In this document: positions 22,940 through 32,222 of the stretch, one piece after another | Position numbering within the stretch: position 1 is the first letter of the stretch | Layout of the letters: each line of letters opens with the position of its first letter | DNA from: Bradyrhizobium zhanjiangense | Lineage (GTDB): Bacteria; Pseudomonadota; Alphaproteobacteria; Rhizobiales; Xanthobacteraceae | DNA length: 64,000 bases | Direction of reading: 5' to 3' | Assembly (NCBI RefSeq): GCF_004114935.1 | Contig: NZ_CP022221.1 | Location: 868,001-932,000 of the forward strand | Translations under genes and position numbers: made by a program | The notes under the pieces: generated by a model | Databases searched by the model: none | The model's input: the letters and a program-made list of their open reading frames with translations, nothing else | Told to the model about the DNA's origin: nothing

Positions 22940-25414
22940 TTGCCCCGCAGCTTCGACACGCCCCTCCCGATCGATGCCGTGCTCGACGATTTGTCGCGCA
23001 CGCTGGAGGCGCACAACGCGGCCGTGCTGGTGGCGCCGCCGGGTGCGGGCAAGACCACGCGGGTGCCGCTGGCGCTGCTGGATGCGCCCTGGGCCAAGGG
23101 TAAGAAGATCATCGTGCTGGAGCCGCGCCGCATCGCGGCGCGCGCCAGTGCCGATCGCATGGCAAAATCGCTCGGCGAGCGTACTGGCGAGACCGTCGGC
23201 TATCGCGTCCGCTTCGGTTCCAAGATCTCGCGCGCGACGCGCATCGAAGTGGTGACCGAAGGTATTTTCACCCGCCAGATCCTCGACGATCCCGAACTCT
23301 CCGGCATCGCCGCCGTTCTGTTCGACGAATTCCACGAGCGCTCGCTCGATGCCGACATGGGGTTGGCGCTGGCGCGCGACGCGCAAACCGGCCTGCGCGA
23401 GGATCTCCGCATCCTCGTGATGTCGGCCACGCTCGATGGCGCGCGCGTGGCAAGATTGCTCGGCGAGGCGCCCGTCGTCGAGAGCGAGGGCCGCGCCTAT
23501 CCGGTCGAGACGCGTTATCTCGGCCGCAAGGCAGACGCGCCGGTGGAGCGGCAGATGGCCGACGCCATCGCATCCGCGCTGCGCGCCGAGAGCGGCTCGG
23601 TGCTGGCGTTCCTCCCCGGCGCCGCCGAGATCCGCCGTACCGAGAACTTCCTGGGCGAACGCGTCCAGGACGCTTCCATCGAGATCGTGCCGCTGTTCGG
23701 CGCGCTCGATGCCGCCGTGCAGGACCGCGCCATCGCGCCGGCGCCCAAGGGCACACGCAAGGTGGTGCTGGCAACATCGATCGCCGAGACCTCGCTCACC
23801 ATCGAAGGCGTGCGTATCGTCGTCGATTCCGGTCTTGCCCGCGTGCCGCGCTACGAGCCTGACATCGGGCTGACCCGGCTCGAGACCGTGCGCGCCTCGC
23901 GCGCGGCGGTGGACCAGCGCCGCGGCCGCGCCGGCCGCACCGAGCCTGGTGTCTGCTATAGGCTCTGGGACGAGCCACAGACGGCTTCGCTCGCGCCTTA
24001 CACCCAGCCGGAAATCCTCAGCGCCGATTTATCGTCGCTGGTGCTCGATCTTGCGCAATGGGGCGTCGCCGAGCCCACTGCGCTGTCGTTCCTCGATCCG
24101 CCGCCGCAGCCGGCCTGGAAGGAAGCCAAGAGCCTGCTTGCCGAGCTCAACGCCCTCGATGGCGACGGCCGCATCACCGCGGAGGGCAAGAGCCTGCGCG
24201 CGCTGGCGCTGCCGCCGCGGCTGGCGCGCATGATCGTGGATTCGCATCGTGCAGGCGGCGGCGAGGCTGCGGCCGAGATCGCGGCGATCATCACCGAGCG
24301 TGGGCTCGGCGGCGACAGCGTCGATCTCGAACACAGGCGCGACCAGTTCCGCCGTGATCGCTCGCCGCGCGCGGCGAGCGCGCGTGACCTGGCGCGGCGC
24401 TGGGCCTCGCAGGTCGCGGCCTCGGAGACGGCGGGGCAGCAGGAGGATCTCTCCACCGGCCTGATGCTCGCCTATGCCTTTCCGGACCGTGTCGCGCGCA
24501 ACCGCGGCAATGGCAGCTTCGTGCTGGCCAATGGCCGCGGTGCTTCCGTCGAGCAGACCTCCTCGCTCGCCCGCGCGCCCTACATCGCGATCGGCGAAAT
24601 GACGGGAACGGCGGCGAGCGGACGCATCCTGCTCGCCGCGCAAATCACGCAGGACGAGATCGAGCGGCATTTCGCCGAGCATATCGAGAGTGCCGACGAG
24701 ATCTCGTTCGATCGAGGCGCGATGGCGTTGCGGGCGCGGCGCAAGCGCGCGCTGCATGCGATCACGCTCGCCGAGGCGACACTTGCCGTGTCGCCCTCGG
24801 AGGATACGGCGCGCATCTTCGCGGATGGCCTGATCGCCGCGGGCCTTGACCGGCTGCCCTGGTCGAAGGCCGCCAAGCAATGGCGCGACCGCGTGATGTT
24901 CCTGCGCAAGGCCGAAGGCGACAGCTGGCCCGATCTCTCCGACAACGGACTGATCGCGCGCCGCGACGACTGGCTGGTCCCCGCGCTCTACGACAAGATC
25001 GCGCTCAAGGACATCTCCGCCGGCGATCTCTCCGATGCGCTGATGGCGCTGCTGCCGTGGGAGATGCGTGCGCGCCTCGACCGCGAGGCGCCGACGCATT
25101 TCGAGGCGCCGACCGGAAGCATGCTCGCGATCGACTACGAAGCCGAGCAGGGGCCGACTATCGCGGTGCGGCTGCAGGAGTTGTTCGGCCTCAACACCCA
25201 TCCCTCGATCGCCGCCGGCAAGGTGCCGCTGGTGCTGGAATTGCTGTCGCCGGCCCAGCGCCCGGTGCAGGTGACGCGCGATCTGCCCGGCTTCTGGCGC
25301 GGCAGCTACAGCGCGGTACGCTCCGATCTGCGCGGCCGCTATCCGCGCCATCCCTGGCCCGACGATCCCGCCAGCGCGCTGCCGACCCGGCGAGCGAAGC
25401 CGCGGGGGACGTGA
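22940..25414 (+). CDS. hrpB: ATP-dependent helicase HrpB
   Basis: An 824-residue DEAH-box helicase of the HrpB family. Walker A is PPGAGKTTRVPLALL (about residues 34-48), followed by LEPRRIAARASA, DEFHERSLDAD (DEFH box), SATLDG, and the C-terminal RecA motifs ATSIAETSLTIEGV and QRRGRAGRTEPG. The HrpB C-terminal domain ends near FWRGSYSAVRSDLRGRYPRHPWP. The only in-frame start near the first homologous residue is TTG 22940 (MPRSFDTPLPIDAV). An ATG at 22923 is out of frame, so the start is unusual. Bacterial HrpB is a putative RNA helicase whose role is poorly defined. It lies alone, between a family C repeat and a small A-type hairpin. Confidence 0.93.
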   Translation: MPRSFDTPLPIDAVLDDLSRTLEAHNAAVLVAPPGAGKTTRVPLALLDAPWAKGKKIIVLEPRRIAARASADRMAKSLGERTGETVGYRVRFGSKISRATRIEVVTEGIFTRQILDDPELSGIAAVLFDEFHERSLDADMGLALARDAQTGLREDLRILVMSATLDGARVARLLGEAPVVESEGRAYPVETRYLGRKADAPVERQMADAIASALRAESGSVLAFLPGAAEIRRTENFLGERVQDASIEIVPLFGALDAAVQDRAIAPAPKGTRKVVLATSIAETSLTIEGVRIVVDSGLARVPRYEPDIGLTRLETVRASRAAVDQRRGRAGRTEPGVCYRLWDEPQTASLAPYTQPEILSADLSSLVLDLAQWGVAEPTALSFLDPPPQPAWKEAKSLLAELNALDGDGRITAEGKSLRALALPPRLARMIVDSHRAGGGEAAAEIAAIITERGLGGDSVDLEHRRDQFRRDRSPRAASARDLARRWASQVAASETAGQQEDLSTGLMLAYAFPDRVARNRGNGSFVLANGRGASVEQTSSLARAPYIAIGEMTGTAASGRILLAAQITQDEIERHFAEHIESADEISFDRGAMALRARRKRALHAITLAEATLAVSPSEDTARIFADGLIAAGLDRLPWSKAAKQWRDRVMFLRKAEGDSWPDLSDNGLIARRDDWLVPALYDKIALKDISAGDLSDALMALLPWEMRARLDREAPTHFEAPTGSMLAIDYEAEQGPTIAVRLQELFGLNTHPSIAAGKVPLVLELLSPAQRPVQVTRDLPGFWRGSYSAVRSDLRGRYPRHPWPDDPASALPTRRAKPRGT

Positions 25415-25457
25415 ATCCCTCGCCCCGCTCTTGCGGGGAGAAGTTCAAGCGACCGCA

Positions 25458-25465
25458 TTAACCAT
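25458..25465 (+). promoter_or_regulatory. TTAACCAT motif (CtrA-like 8-mer)
   Basis: TTAACCAT matches the short CtrA recognition word known from other alphaproteobacteria. It lies 104 bases upstream of the protease ATG, just after a partial family A hairpin at 25418-25441. A single short site, so chance is possible. Confidence 0.3.
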
Positions 25466-25568
25466 CCGCTCATCCTTTTCGTCAAAATGACACGCGCCCC
25501 GGCGTGCCTTCGCTCGCGGACGGGCGCGCCGCGTGGTGAAATCGAGCTTTCGGCTCGGAAGTGGTGTG

Positions 25569-26081
25569 ATGCGTAACATAGTGATCTTCGCGGCCGTCAT
25601 GATCGGCCTCGGCACCTTCATGGCCCAGATGGCGGACAAGATGAGCTCCGCCTCCGCCACCTCGGTGCCGCGCACGACGGTGGCAGTCGCCTCCACCGCG
25701 CCTGCCGGCGGCCGCAGCCTGGCCATTTCCCGCGACGGTCGCGGTCATTTCCAGGCTGAGGGCCGGATCGAGGGCCAGCGTATCGGCTTCATGGTCGATA
25801 CCGGCGCCTCCGTGGTCGCGCTGAACGAGACCTCGGCCGCACGCTTTGGCCTGCGTCCCTCGCGCAGCGAGTACACTGCCACCGTCTCGACCGCCAACGG
25901 CACCATCAAGGCCGCGCGCACCCGCATCGCCATGTTAGAGGTCGGCGGCCTTATCGTGCGTGACGTCGATGCCATGGTGCTGCCGGACGCAGCGCTGTCG
26001 GAGAACCTGCTCGGCCTCTCCTTCCTGTCCCGTCTGAAGCGCTTCGAATACGCCAACGGCCAGATGGTGCTCGAGCAGTAG
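25569..26081 (+). CDS. Retropepsin-like clan AA aspartic protease (TIGR02281 family)
   Basis: A 170-residue protein with an N-terminal hydrophobic segment (IVIFAAVMIGLGTFMAQMA), probably a signal anchor placing the rest in the periplasm. The single retropepsin-like domain carries the active-site motif FMVDTGASVVALNE (about residues 75-88) and the closing LLGLSFLSRLKRFEY. These proteases act as dimers. The ATG at 25569 is favoured over GTG 25533. It stands alone between HrpB and phosphomannomutase; its substrate is unknown. Confidence 0.88.
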   Translation: MRNIVIFAAVMIGLGTFMAQMADKMSSASATSVPRTTVAVASTAPAGGRSLAISRDGRGHFQAEGRIEGQRIGFMVDTGASVVALNETSAARFGLRPSRSEYTATVSTANGTIKAARTRIAMLEVGGLIVRDVDAMVLPDAALSENLLGLSFLSRLKRFEYANGQMVLEQ

Positions 26082-26146
26082 GCGCAGTCCGCGCGATCAC
26101 GCGGCCGTCCATTTCAAGAAAATCTCTTTGCTTTCACCGCCCTCGC

Positions 26147-26166
26147 GGTAACGTTTCTTCGTTACC
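26147..26166. promoter_or_regulatory. Perfect inverted repeat upstream of phosphomannomutase
   Basis: GGTAACG-TTTCTT-CGTTACC is a 7+7 dyad with a 6-base spacer, about 108 bases before the next start codon. It could be an operator; no T-run follows, so it is not a typical terminator of the upstream gene. Confidence 0.45.
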
Positions 26167-26273
26167 AAACTGCCGCAATTATCGGCCACAAGCCTTCATT
26201 CCCGCCTTCCGCTGCGGCCCGGCATTCGCTAAGGCTGCAGCAAATCCTGCCCCCTTTTCACGAGACCGTCTCA

Positions 26274-27773
26274 ATGTTCCCGAAGCCGAAATCCGTATTG
26301 TTGCCCAACACCTATGCCTTCGAATCCGAGCCGATGGTGAAGCCGACGGGCTTTCGCGAGTACGACGCGCGCTGGTTGTTCCAGAAGGAAATCAACCTGA
26401 TGGGTGTGCAGGCGCTCGGCATGGGGCTGGGCGCGTTGATCGCCGAGCTCGGTGTCAAGCAGGAGATCGTCACCGGCCACGATTTCCGCGGCTATTCGGC
26501 CTCGATCAAATACGCGCTGATCTCCGGCCTGATGGCGGCAGGTTGCAAGGTGCACGACATCGGGCTTGCGGTGACGCCGATGGCCTATTTCGCGCAGTTC
26601 GATCTCGACGTGCCCTGCGTCGCCATGGTGACAGCCTCGCACAACGACAATGGCTGGACCGGCGTGAAGATGGGCGCCAATCGCCCGCTGACCTTCGGTC
26701 CCGACGAGATGACGCGGCTGAAAGAGATCGTGCTCAATGCCGAGTTCAAGAACAAGGCCGGCGGCTCCTATCAATTCCACGAGAATTATCCGGCGCGCTA
26801 TATCGCCGACCTCACCTCTCGTCCGAAGCTGACGCGCAAGCTGAAGGTCGTCGCAGCCTGCGGCAACGGCACCGCCGGCGCGTTCGCGCCGCAGGTGCTG
26901 GAGGCGATCGGCTGCGAGGTGATCCCGCTCGACACCGAGCTCGACCACACCTTCCCGAAATACAATCCGAACCCTGAGGACATGGAGATGCTGCACGCGA
27001 TCCGCGACGCGGTGCTGCATCACAAGGCCGATGTCGGCCTCGGCTTCGACGGCGACGGTGACCGCTGCGGCGTTGTCGACAACACCGGCGAGGAGATCTT
27101 CGCCGACAAGGTCGGCGTGATGCTGGCGCGCGACATGTCGGCGATCCACAAGGAGGCGCAGTTCGTCGTCGACGTGAAGTCGACCGGCCTGTTCGTCACC
27201 GATCCCGTGCTGCAGAAGCAGGGCGCGAAGGTCGCCTATTGGAAGACCGGTCATTCCTACATGAAGCGTCGCACCAACGAGATGGGCGCGCTGGCGGGCT
27301 TCGAGAAGTCGGGCCACTTCTTCTTCAACAAGCCGTTCGGCCGCGGCTATGACGACGGCCTGGTCTCGGCGATCGCGATCTGCGACATGCTCGACCGCGC
27401 GCCGGGCAAGTCGATGGCGGACCTGAAGAACGCGCTGCCGAAGACCTGGTCGTCGCCGACCATGTCGCCGCATTGTGCCGACGAGGTCAAATACGGCGTC
27501 ATCGACAAGGTGGTGAAGCACTTCGAAGGCTTGCAGGCGAAGGGCGCCAAGATCGGCGGCCAGTCGATTCGCGATCTCGTCACCGTCAACGGCGTGCGCG
27601 TCACGGTCGAGGACGGCAGCTGGGGCCTGATGCGCGCCTCTTCCAACAAGCCCGAGCTCGTCGTCGTGGTCGAGAGCCCGGTCTCCGAGCAGCGCATGCA
27701 CGACATGTTTGAGATGGTGAACAGCGTGCTGCGCACCCATCCCGAAGTCGGCGAGTACAATCAGAAGATTTGA
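26274..27773 (+). CDS. Phosphomannomutase/phosphoglucomutase
   Basis: A 499-residue alpha-D-phosphohexomutase that interconverts 1- and 6-phosphates of mannose and/or glucose. The phosphoserine loop is TASHNDNGWTGVK (about residues 121-133), the metal-binding loop GFDGDGDRCGVVD (about 256-268), the sugar-binding loop FEKSGHFFFN and a C-terminal phosphate-binding segment VTVEDGSWGLMRASSNKPEL. It supplies mannose-1-P or glucose-1-P for LPS and exopolysaccharide, in keeping with UDP-glucose dehydrogenase 4 kb away. It appears monocistronic. Upstream lies a perfect GGTAACG inverted repeat that may be a regulator site. Confidence 0.93.
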   Translation: MFPKPKSVLLPNTYAFESEPMVKPTGFREYDARWLFQKEINLMGVQALGMGLGALIAELGVKQEIVTGHDFRGYSASIKYALISGLMAAGCKVHDIGLAVTPMAYFAQFDLDVPCVAMVTASHNDNGWTGVKMGANRPLTFGPDEMTRLKEIVLNAEFKNKAGGSYQFHENYPARYIADLTSRPKLTRKLKVVAACGNGTAGAFAPQVLEAIGCEVIPLDTELDHTFPKYNPNPEDMEMLHAIRDAVLHHKADVGLGFDGDGDRCGVVDNTGEEIFADKVGVMLARDMSAIHKEAQFVVDVKSTGLFVTDPVLQKQGAKVAYWKTGHSYMKRRTNEMGALAGFEKSGHFFFNKPFGRGYDDGLVSAIAICDMLDRAPGKSMADLKNALPKTWSSPTMSPHCADEVKYGVIDKVVKHFEGLQAKGAKIGGQSIRDLVTVNGVRVTVEDGSWGLMRASSNKPELVVVVESPVSEQRMHDMFEMVNSVLRTHPEVGEYNQKI

Positions 27774-27805
27774 GGCGTAGCTGCAAGTCGCCACACGCAC
27801 CGCTG

Positions 27806-27906
27806 TCATGCCCCGCGCAGGCGGGGCATCCAGTACGCCGCAGCTTCTCGATTCGATCGCAGGCGTCACGGAATACTGGATCGCCCGGTCAAGCCGGGCG
27901 ATGATA
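27806..27906. repeat. Family C repeat
   Basis: The arms are ccccgcgcaggcggggcatccagta and actggatcgcccggtcaagccgggcgatgat. It is located between the convergent phosphomannomutase and Lrp genes. Confidence 0.8.
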
Positions 27907-27926
27907 GCCGTCGTGTGGTGAAAGCC

Positions 27927-28436
27927 CTAAGCCGCCACCACCGCCGGGATCGGCAGCGCGGTGACCGACTTGATCTTCTCCATCGCGAAGCGCGAGGTGA
28001 CGTTCTTCAGCGGCACGGCGCTGATCAGCTTCTTGTAGAACACGTCATAGGCCTGCATGTCCGCCACCACGACGCGCAGCATGTAGTCGACGTCGCCGGC
28101 CATGCGATAGAACTCCATCACCTCCGGCATGGCGCTGACGGCTTCGGCGAACCGCTTCAGCCAGGCGTCGGAATGGTCGGAGCTCTCCACCGAGACGAAC
28201 ACGGAGATGCCGAGCCCGATCTTGTTCTGGTCGACGAGGGCGACGCGCTTGATGATCACGCCGTCGGCCTCCAGCCGCTGGATGCGCTTCCAGCAGGGGG
28301 TCGAGGACAGGCCGACGCGATCGCCGATCTCGGCGACGGAGAGGGAGGCATCCTCCTGGAGGACCATCAGGATCTTGCGGTCGATGGCATCGAGGCGGCG
28401 GCTGGTCTCGGGGATCTGGACGGCAAGGTCGGTCAT
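27927..28436 (-). CDS. Lrp/AsnC family transcriptional regulator
   Basis: A 169-residue feast/famine regulator. The N-terminal helix-turn-helix spans LDAIDRKILMVLQEDASLSV and DRVGLSSTPCWKRIQRLEAD (about residues 15-59). The C-terminal RAM/AsnC ligand domain includes EVMEFYRMAGDVDYMLRVV. It is the last gene of a minus-strand run, HIT-NudC-PfkB-Lrp, separated from PfkB by 67 bases that contain TATAGA/TCTATA inverted repeats and may form its own autoregulated promoter. No divergent target gene is present, so its regulon is unknown. Confidence 0.92.
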   Translation of the reverse strand: MTDLAVQIPETSRRLDAIDRKILMVLQEDASLSVAEIGDRVGLSSTPCWKRIQRLEADGVIIKRVALVDQNKIGLGISVFVSVESSDHSDAWLKRFAEAVSAMPEVMEFYRMAGDVDYMLRVVVADMQAYDVFYKKLISAVPLKNVTSRFAMEKIKSVTALPIPAVVAA

Positions 28437-28476
28437 TTGAAGAACTTTGTTCCATTTCAGGGGCGGATTTCCCTGA

Positions 28477-28497
28477 TATAGAGAAAATCATTCTATA
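28477..28497. promoter_or_regulatory. TATAGA-N9-TCTATA dyad upstream of the Lrp gene
   Basis: There is an AT-rich 6+6 inverted repeat in an otherwise GC-rich region, with a further TCTATA copy at 28503-28508. Its position 40 bases before the Lrp start suggests a promoter or autoregulatory site. Confidence 0.4.
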
Positions 28498-28503
28498 GCA
28501 AGT

Positions 28504-29457
28504 CTATAATGTTGGCGGCCGGCCGGGCATCGCCGCCGGCTGCTCGCTCAAAAACTCTTCAACTTCAACGCGTTGTGGGGCGGCTAGGCCACCACCATGA
28601 CGGCCGCATTTCAGCGCTGCGGCGGCCGCGGCGAATCGCAGCGCCTGCCGCGCCCCCTTGCCCTCGGCGAGGCGAAGCGCGAAGGCGCCATGGAAGACGT
28701 CGCCGGCGCCGAGCGTATCGACCGCCTGGATCGGGAAGGCTGGCGTCTGCTCCAGCTCGCCTACCTCGTTCAGCCAGATCGTGCCGAGGGGGCCGCGGGT
28801 GGCGGCGAGGAAGGCCGGCGTCAACCCGGTCAGGCGCTTCAAGGCCTCGCCGTCGTCGGCAATGCCGGCGGTCTCCTGCGCCTGTTCGCTGGCGAACAGC
28901 AGATGCGAGGCTGTCGTGAGCAGGCCGTCCTGCAACGACATCGCGCGGTCGACGCCGACGATGACGGCAATGCCGCGCCGGCGCGCCTCAGTGCAGAGCG
29001 AGTTCGCGAACGAAGCGCAGCGGCTTTCGACGAGGACCGCGCGGCAATCGGCGAGCAATTCGTCCGCGTCCGCCAGCTTCACGGTCCACAAAGCGGGATC
29101 ACGATAGATCGTGAGGGTCCGCTCGCCGGAGGGCTCGATCATGATCGCCGAGACCGGCGTGGCCAGGCCCGGCATGCGCACGATGTGCGTGGTCTCGATG
29201 CCCTCCTGCGCCATCCGTTCGAGGATGAAGCCGCTCGACGTCTCGCCGGCATCGCCCATCGGTCCGGCGAACGCGACGCGGCCGCCGAGACGGGCGATGG
29301 CGATCGCGGCATTGAGCGCGTTGCCGCCGCAGATCTCCGCAAGCTGGCTCGCGTTCGCCTTGCTGCCGCGTTCGGGCACGGCCTCGACGCGAAAGGTGAG
29401 GTCGCGCACGGGAATGCCGATGCAGAGGATGCGCGGCGCGAGTCCCGTTGCGGTCAT
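28504..29457 (-). CDS. PfkB family carbohydrate kinase
   Basis: A 317-residue ribokinase-family kinase. The N-terminal glycine-rich signature ICGGNALNAAIAIARLGG (about residues 42-59) and the catalytic C-terminal signature DTLGAGDVFHGAFA (about 246-259, with Asp of GAGD as base) are intact. The substrate is probably a sugar or sugar-like compound; the sequence does not settle which. It starts 13 bases after the NudC gene ends, so it is likely in the same operon. An Lrp-type regulator follows. Confidence 0.9.
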   Translation of the reverse strand: MTATGLAPRILCIGIPVRDLTFRVEAVPERGSKANASQLAEICGGNALNAAIAIARLGGRVAFAGPMGDAGETSSGFILERMAQEGIETTHIVRMPGLATPVSAIMIEPSGERTLTIYRDPALWTVKLADADELLADCRAVLVESRCASFANSLCTEARRRGIAVIVGVDRAMSLQDGLLTTASHLLFASEQAQETAGIADDGEALKRLTGLTPAFLAATRGPLGTIWLNEVGELEQTPAFPIQAVDTLGAGDVFHGAFALRLAEGKGARQALRFAAAAAALKCGRHGGGLAAPQRVEVEEFLSEQPAAMPGRPPTL

Positions 29458-29470
29458 CGGCGCTCTCAGC

Positions 29471-30415
29471 TCAAGCGCCGCTCTTGTCGTGCACCCAGCG
29501 GCCGAGCAGATGATGGGCGATCGCGAACGGATGCGGGCCGGCGAGCCCGTCCGGATGCGTCCGCGTCAACATCAGAGCGGCCTCCTCGCGCGTGAACCAG
29601 CGCGCGTCTTCCAGCTCCATGCGATCGACGACGATGTCCTCGTTCAGCGCCCGCGCGCTGCAGCCGATCATCAGCGACGACGGATAGGGCCAGGGCTGGG
29701 TCATGTAATACTGCACGTCGGTGCAGCGGATCCCGGACTCCTCCAGGATTTCGCGGTGCACCGCGTCCTCGATGGTCTCGGCTGCCTCGACGAAGCCGGC
29801 GAGGCACGAATACATGCCGGGCGGAAACTGCTTCTGACGGCCGAGCAGGCATTTGCCACCGGAGGCGACCAGCATGATCACGACGGGATCCGTGCGCGGA
29901 AAATGCTCGGCCTTGCAGGCGGGGCAGTCGCGTTTCCAGCCGCCTTCCTTCATGCTGGTGCGTGCGCCGCAATTGGCGCAATAGCCGTGGCGCTGATGCC
30001 AGCCCACCATCGACTTCGCCATCGCGATCGCCGACAACTCCTGTGGCGGCAGCGCGCCCTGCATCGCCATGCCGCGCAGCTCGGTCACGGTGTAGTCGTC
30101 GCGGCCGACCAGCTTCTCGGCCGCCGCCTGCGACATTCCCATGCCGAACATCGCCGCGCCATCGCGCAGCCCCAAGAAGACCGTGCCGGGATTGGCGCCG
30201 CATTTCAGCGCCTCGTCGATTCCCAGCAGCGCCCGAACCTTGTCGCCCTCGCGCTTCACCAGGAGCGAGTCGCGATAGACGACATAGGCGCGCGATGACG
30301 GCTTCTGCTCCATCGCGAACAGCTTCTCGTCGTCGCGGCGCAGATGCGCGGCGCGGTCGAGGACGTTGGTGACGAAGGCCGGCTGTCCCAGCGGAAACGC
30401 GTCGAATGCTGACAT
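29471..30415 (-). CDS. nudC: NAD(+)/NADH diphosphatase
   Basis: A 314-residue Nudix hydrolase. It contains the NudC zinc ribbon (CANCG ... CPAC, about residues 146-167), the Nudix box around GFVEAAETIEDAVHREILEE, and the NADH-specific array TQPWPYPSS (about 240-248) downstream of it. It cleaves NADH to NMNH and AMP; homologues also remove NAD caps from RNA. It is flanked upstream by a HIT protein (10 bases) and downstream by PfkB (13 bases), so an operon is likely. Confidence 0.94.
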   Translation of the reverse strand: MSAFDAFPLGQPAFVTNVLDRAAHLRRDDEKLFAMEQKPSSRAYVVYRDSLLVKREGDKVRALLGIDEALKCGANPGTVFLGLRDGAAMFGMGMSQAAAEKLVGRDDYTVTELRGMAMQGALPPQELSAIAMAKSMVGWHQRHGYCANCGARTSMKEGGWKRDCPACKAEHFPRTDPVVIMLVASGGKCLLGRQKQFPPGMYSCLAGFVEAAETIEDAVHREILEESGIRCTDVQYYMTQPWPYPSSLMIGCSARALNEDIVVDRMELEDARWFTREEAALMLTRTHPDGLAGPHPFAIAHHLLGRWVHDKSGA

Positions 30416-30425
30416 TATGATTCTT

Positions 30426-30845
30426 TCAACCCAACCAGATCTTGCGGCGGAGCGCGCTGATGAAATTCTGCACTTCAGTGGCGTCGTGCGCCAGCGGCGG
30501 CATCACGCCCCACACCGGCCGCGGCCAGGCCGCGTCACTGGTCCGGCGCGCGATGACGTGAACGTGAAGCTGCGGCACGAGATTGCCGAGCGCGGCGATG
30601 TTGAGCTTGTCGCATTTGGTGATCTCCTTCAGCGCGCGCGAGACGCGGGAGATCTCGGTCATCAGCTGTGCCTGTTGCACCTCGTCGAGATCGATGATCT
30701 CGACCGCGTCAGGCCGCCGCGGCACCAGCAGCAGCCAGGGATAATGCGCGTCCTTGATGACCAGCACCTTCGACAGCGGCAAATCGCCGATGTCGATAGT
30801 GTCCTCTTTCAGGCGGGAGTGCAGCGACCAGGCGGGTTCGGGCAT
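30426..30845 (-). CDS. HIT family protein
   Basis: A 139-residue histidine-triad protein, a likely nucleotidyl hydrolase or transferase. The triad region reads QLHVHVIARR: the first His of HxHxH is Gln, but the presumed nucleophilic middle His and the last His remain, as in a known sub-group. The start was chosen at ATG 30845 (MPEPAWSLHSRL); the frame is open to 31046, but that part is a family B repeat. It is the first gene of the HIT-NudC-PfkB run, consistent with nucleotide housekeeping. Confidence 0.88.
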   Translation of the reverse strand: MPEPAWSLHSRLKEDTIDIGDLPLSKVLVIKDAHYPWLLLVPRRPDAVEIIDLDEVQQAQLMTEISRVSRALKEITKCDKLNIAALGNLVPQLHVHVIARRTSDAAWPRPVWGVMPPLAHDATEVQNFISALRRKIWLG

Positions 30846-30945
30846 GTGTCTTTCCGGATAGCCGGGGGGCGGGCGTGTTGGGGCCGACCATACGATACCG
30901 ATTCCGATAGGGGAAGGATTGGGCCCCGCTGTCACCGCATACACG

Positions 30946-31090
30946 GTCGTCGTCCTGGACAAGCGAGCGGAGCGAGCGCTGATCCAGGACCCATTACCCC
31001 AGGAAGTAGTTTGGCGAAGATTTGTGGTGACCAGCTCGGACCACAACTGCTCCCTGGGGTAATGGGTCCTGGCTTTCGCCAGGACGACAG
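30946..31090. repeat. Family B repeat
   Basis: It is nearly identical to 1230-1363, including gatccaggacccattacccc and ctccctggggtaatgggtcc. It lies in the gap between the enolase-family gene's stop (31095) and the HIT gene. Confidence 0.82.
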
Positions 31091-31094
31091 CGAG

Positions 31095-32222
31095 TTACGC
31101 CTCCGCCAGCACCCGCGCATTGGCACGGATCGATGCCTCGCTCACACGAATCCCGAGGCCGGGGCCGTCGGGCACCACGACATGGCCGCCGCGGTTGGCG
31201 ATGCGTTCTTCCAGCACGTCCTCGGTGAGCACGTGATGCGGCATGTAGAACTCGCAGCCGAGCGAGATGCCCGGCGTCGCCGCGATCAGCTGCGTTCCGG
31301 CGGCGAGCCCAATGCCGCCCTCCCACAGCGTGCCGCCATAGCCGGGCAGGCCGGCGATGTCGGCGATCGCCATGATCGCCTGCGCCTCGAACAGGCCGCC
31401 GGCCTTCATCAGCTTGATCGAGACGGCATCGGCTGCCTCGCGGCGCACCACCTCCATCATGTCGCGGCGATCGAAACAGCTTTCGTCGGCGAGCACGGGC
31501 GTTTCCAGCGCCGCGGTGAGCTGTGCCATCACGTCGAGAAACTTGCGCGGCACCGGCTGCTCGATGAAGGTTGGCGCAAACTCTTCGACATCGCGCAAAA
31601 TCTTGATGGCGCCGAACGGCGCCAGGGCCTGGTTGTAGTCGACGCGCAAATCGACCTTGTCGCCGAATTCTTTGCGGATCGCCGCGAGGTGGTCGAGATC
31701 CTCGCGATGCGGCTTCACGCCGGTCTTGACCTTGTAGATGACATTGCCGTCCGGCACCATCTTTCGCATGCGGTCGAGATCGGCGGCGAAATCCGGATCG
31801 GCGATCGAGAAGGAGAGGGGAATCGTGTCGCGCACCCGGCCGCCGAGGAGGTCGGCGACCGACAAGCCGGACGACTTGCCGACGATGTCGAGCAGCGCCA
31901 TCTCGATGGCGACCTTGGCCTCGGCATGTCCGACCAGCGCACGGTCGAGCTCTGCCATCAGCGCGCGGATACGGCGCACCGGCTTGCCGAGCACGATCGG
32001 CCTTAAGTAAATGTCGAGCGCTGAGAACGCCGCTTCCGGCGTTCCCGTGAACACCTCCCACGGCGCTGCCTCGCCCCAGCCGATCACGCCGTCGCTCGCG
32101 GTGAGCTCGATCAGCACGCGCTTCACCGTGCCCTTGACGTTGCCTACGCCCTGCAGGCGCGCCATCTTGATCGGGCTCTCGATCAGGAACAGCCTGAGAC
32201 GTTCGATGGTCGCTTCGGTCAT
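31095..32222 (-). CDS. Enolase-superfamily enzyme, muconate cycloisomerase/epimerase subgroup
   Basis: A 375-residue enzyme with an N-terminal capping domain and a C-terminal TIM barrel. Catalytic features of the MLE subgroup are visible: the KxK base in IYKVKTGVK (about residues 163-171), metal ligands in LRVDYNQ, FIEQPV and LADES (about 192-243), and the opposite Lys in [10 protein letters not shown]. Members racemise or epimerise amino acids and dipeptides or cycloisomerise lactones. It is the last gene of an operon with a polar amino-acid ABC importer and an SDR, so an amino-acid-like substrate is more likely than muconate. ATG 32222 overlaps the SDR stop by four bases. Confidence 0.88.
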   Translation of the reverse strand: MTEATIERLRLFLIESPIKMARLQGVGNVKGTVKRVLIELTASDGVIGWGEAAPWEVFTGTPEAAFSALDIYLRPIVLGKPVRRIRALMAELDRALVGHAEAKVAIEMALLDIVGKSSGLSVADLLGGRVRDTIPLSFSIADPDFAADLDRMRKMVPDGNVIYKVKTGVKPHREDLDHLAAIRKEFGDKVDLRVDYNQALAPFGAIKILRDVEEFAPTFIEQPVPRKFLDVMAQLTAALETPVLADESCFDRRDMMEVVRREAADAVSIKLMKAGGLFEAQAIMAIADIAGLPGYGGTLWEGGIGLAAGTQLIAATPGISLGCEFYMPHHVLTEDVLEERIANRGGHVVVPDGPGLGIRVSEASIRANARVLAEA

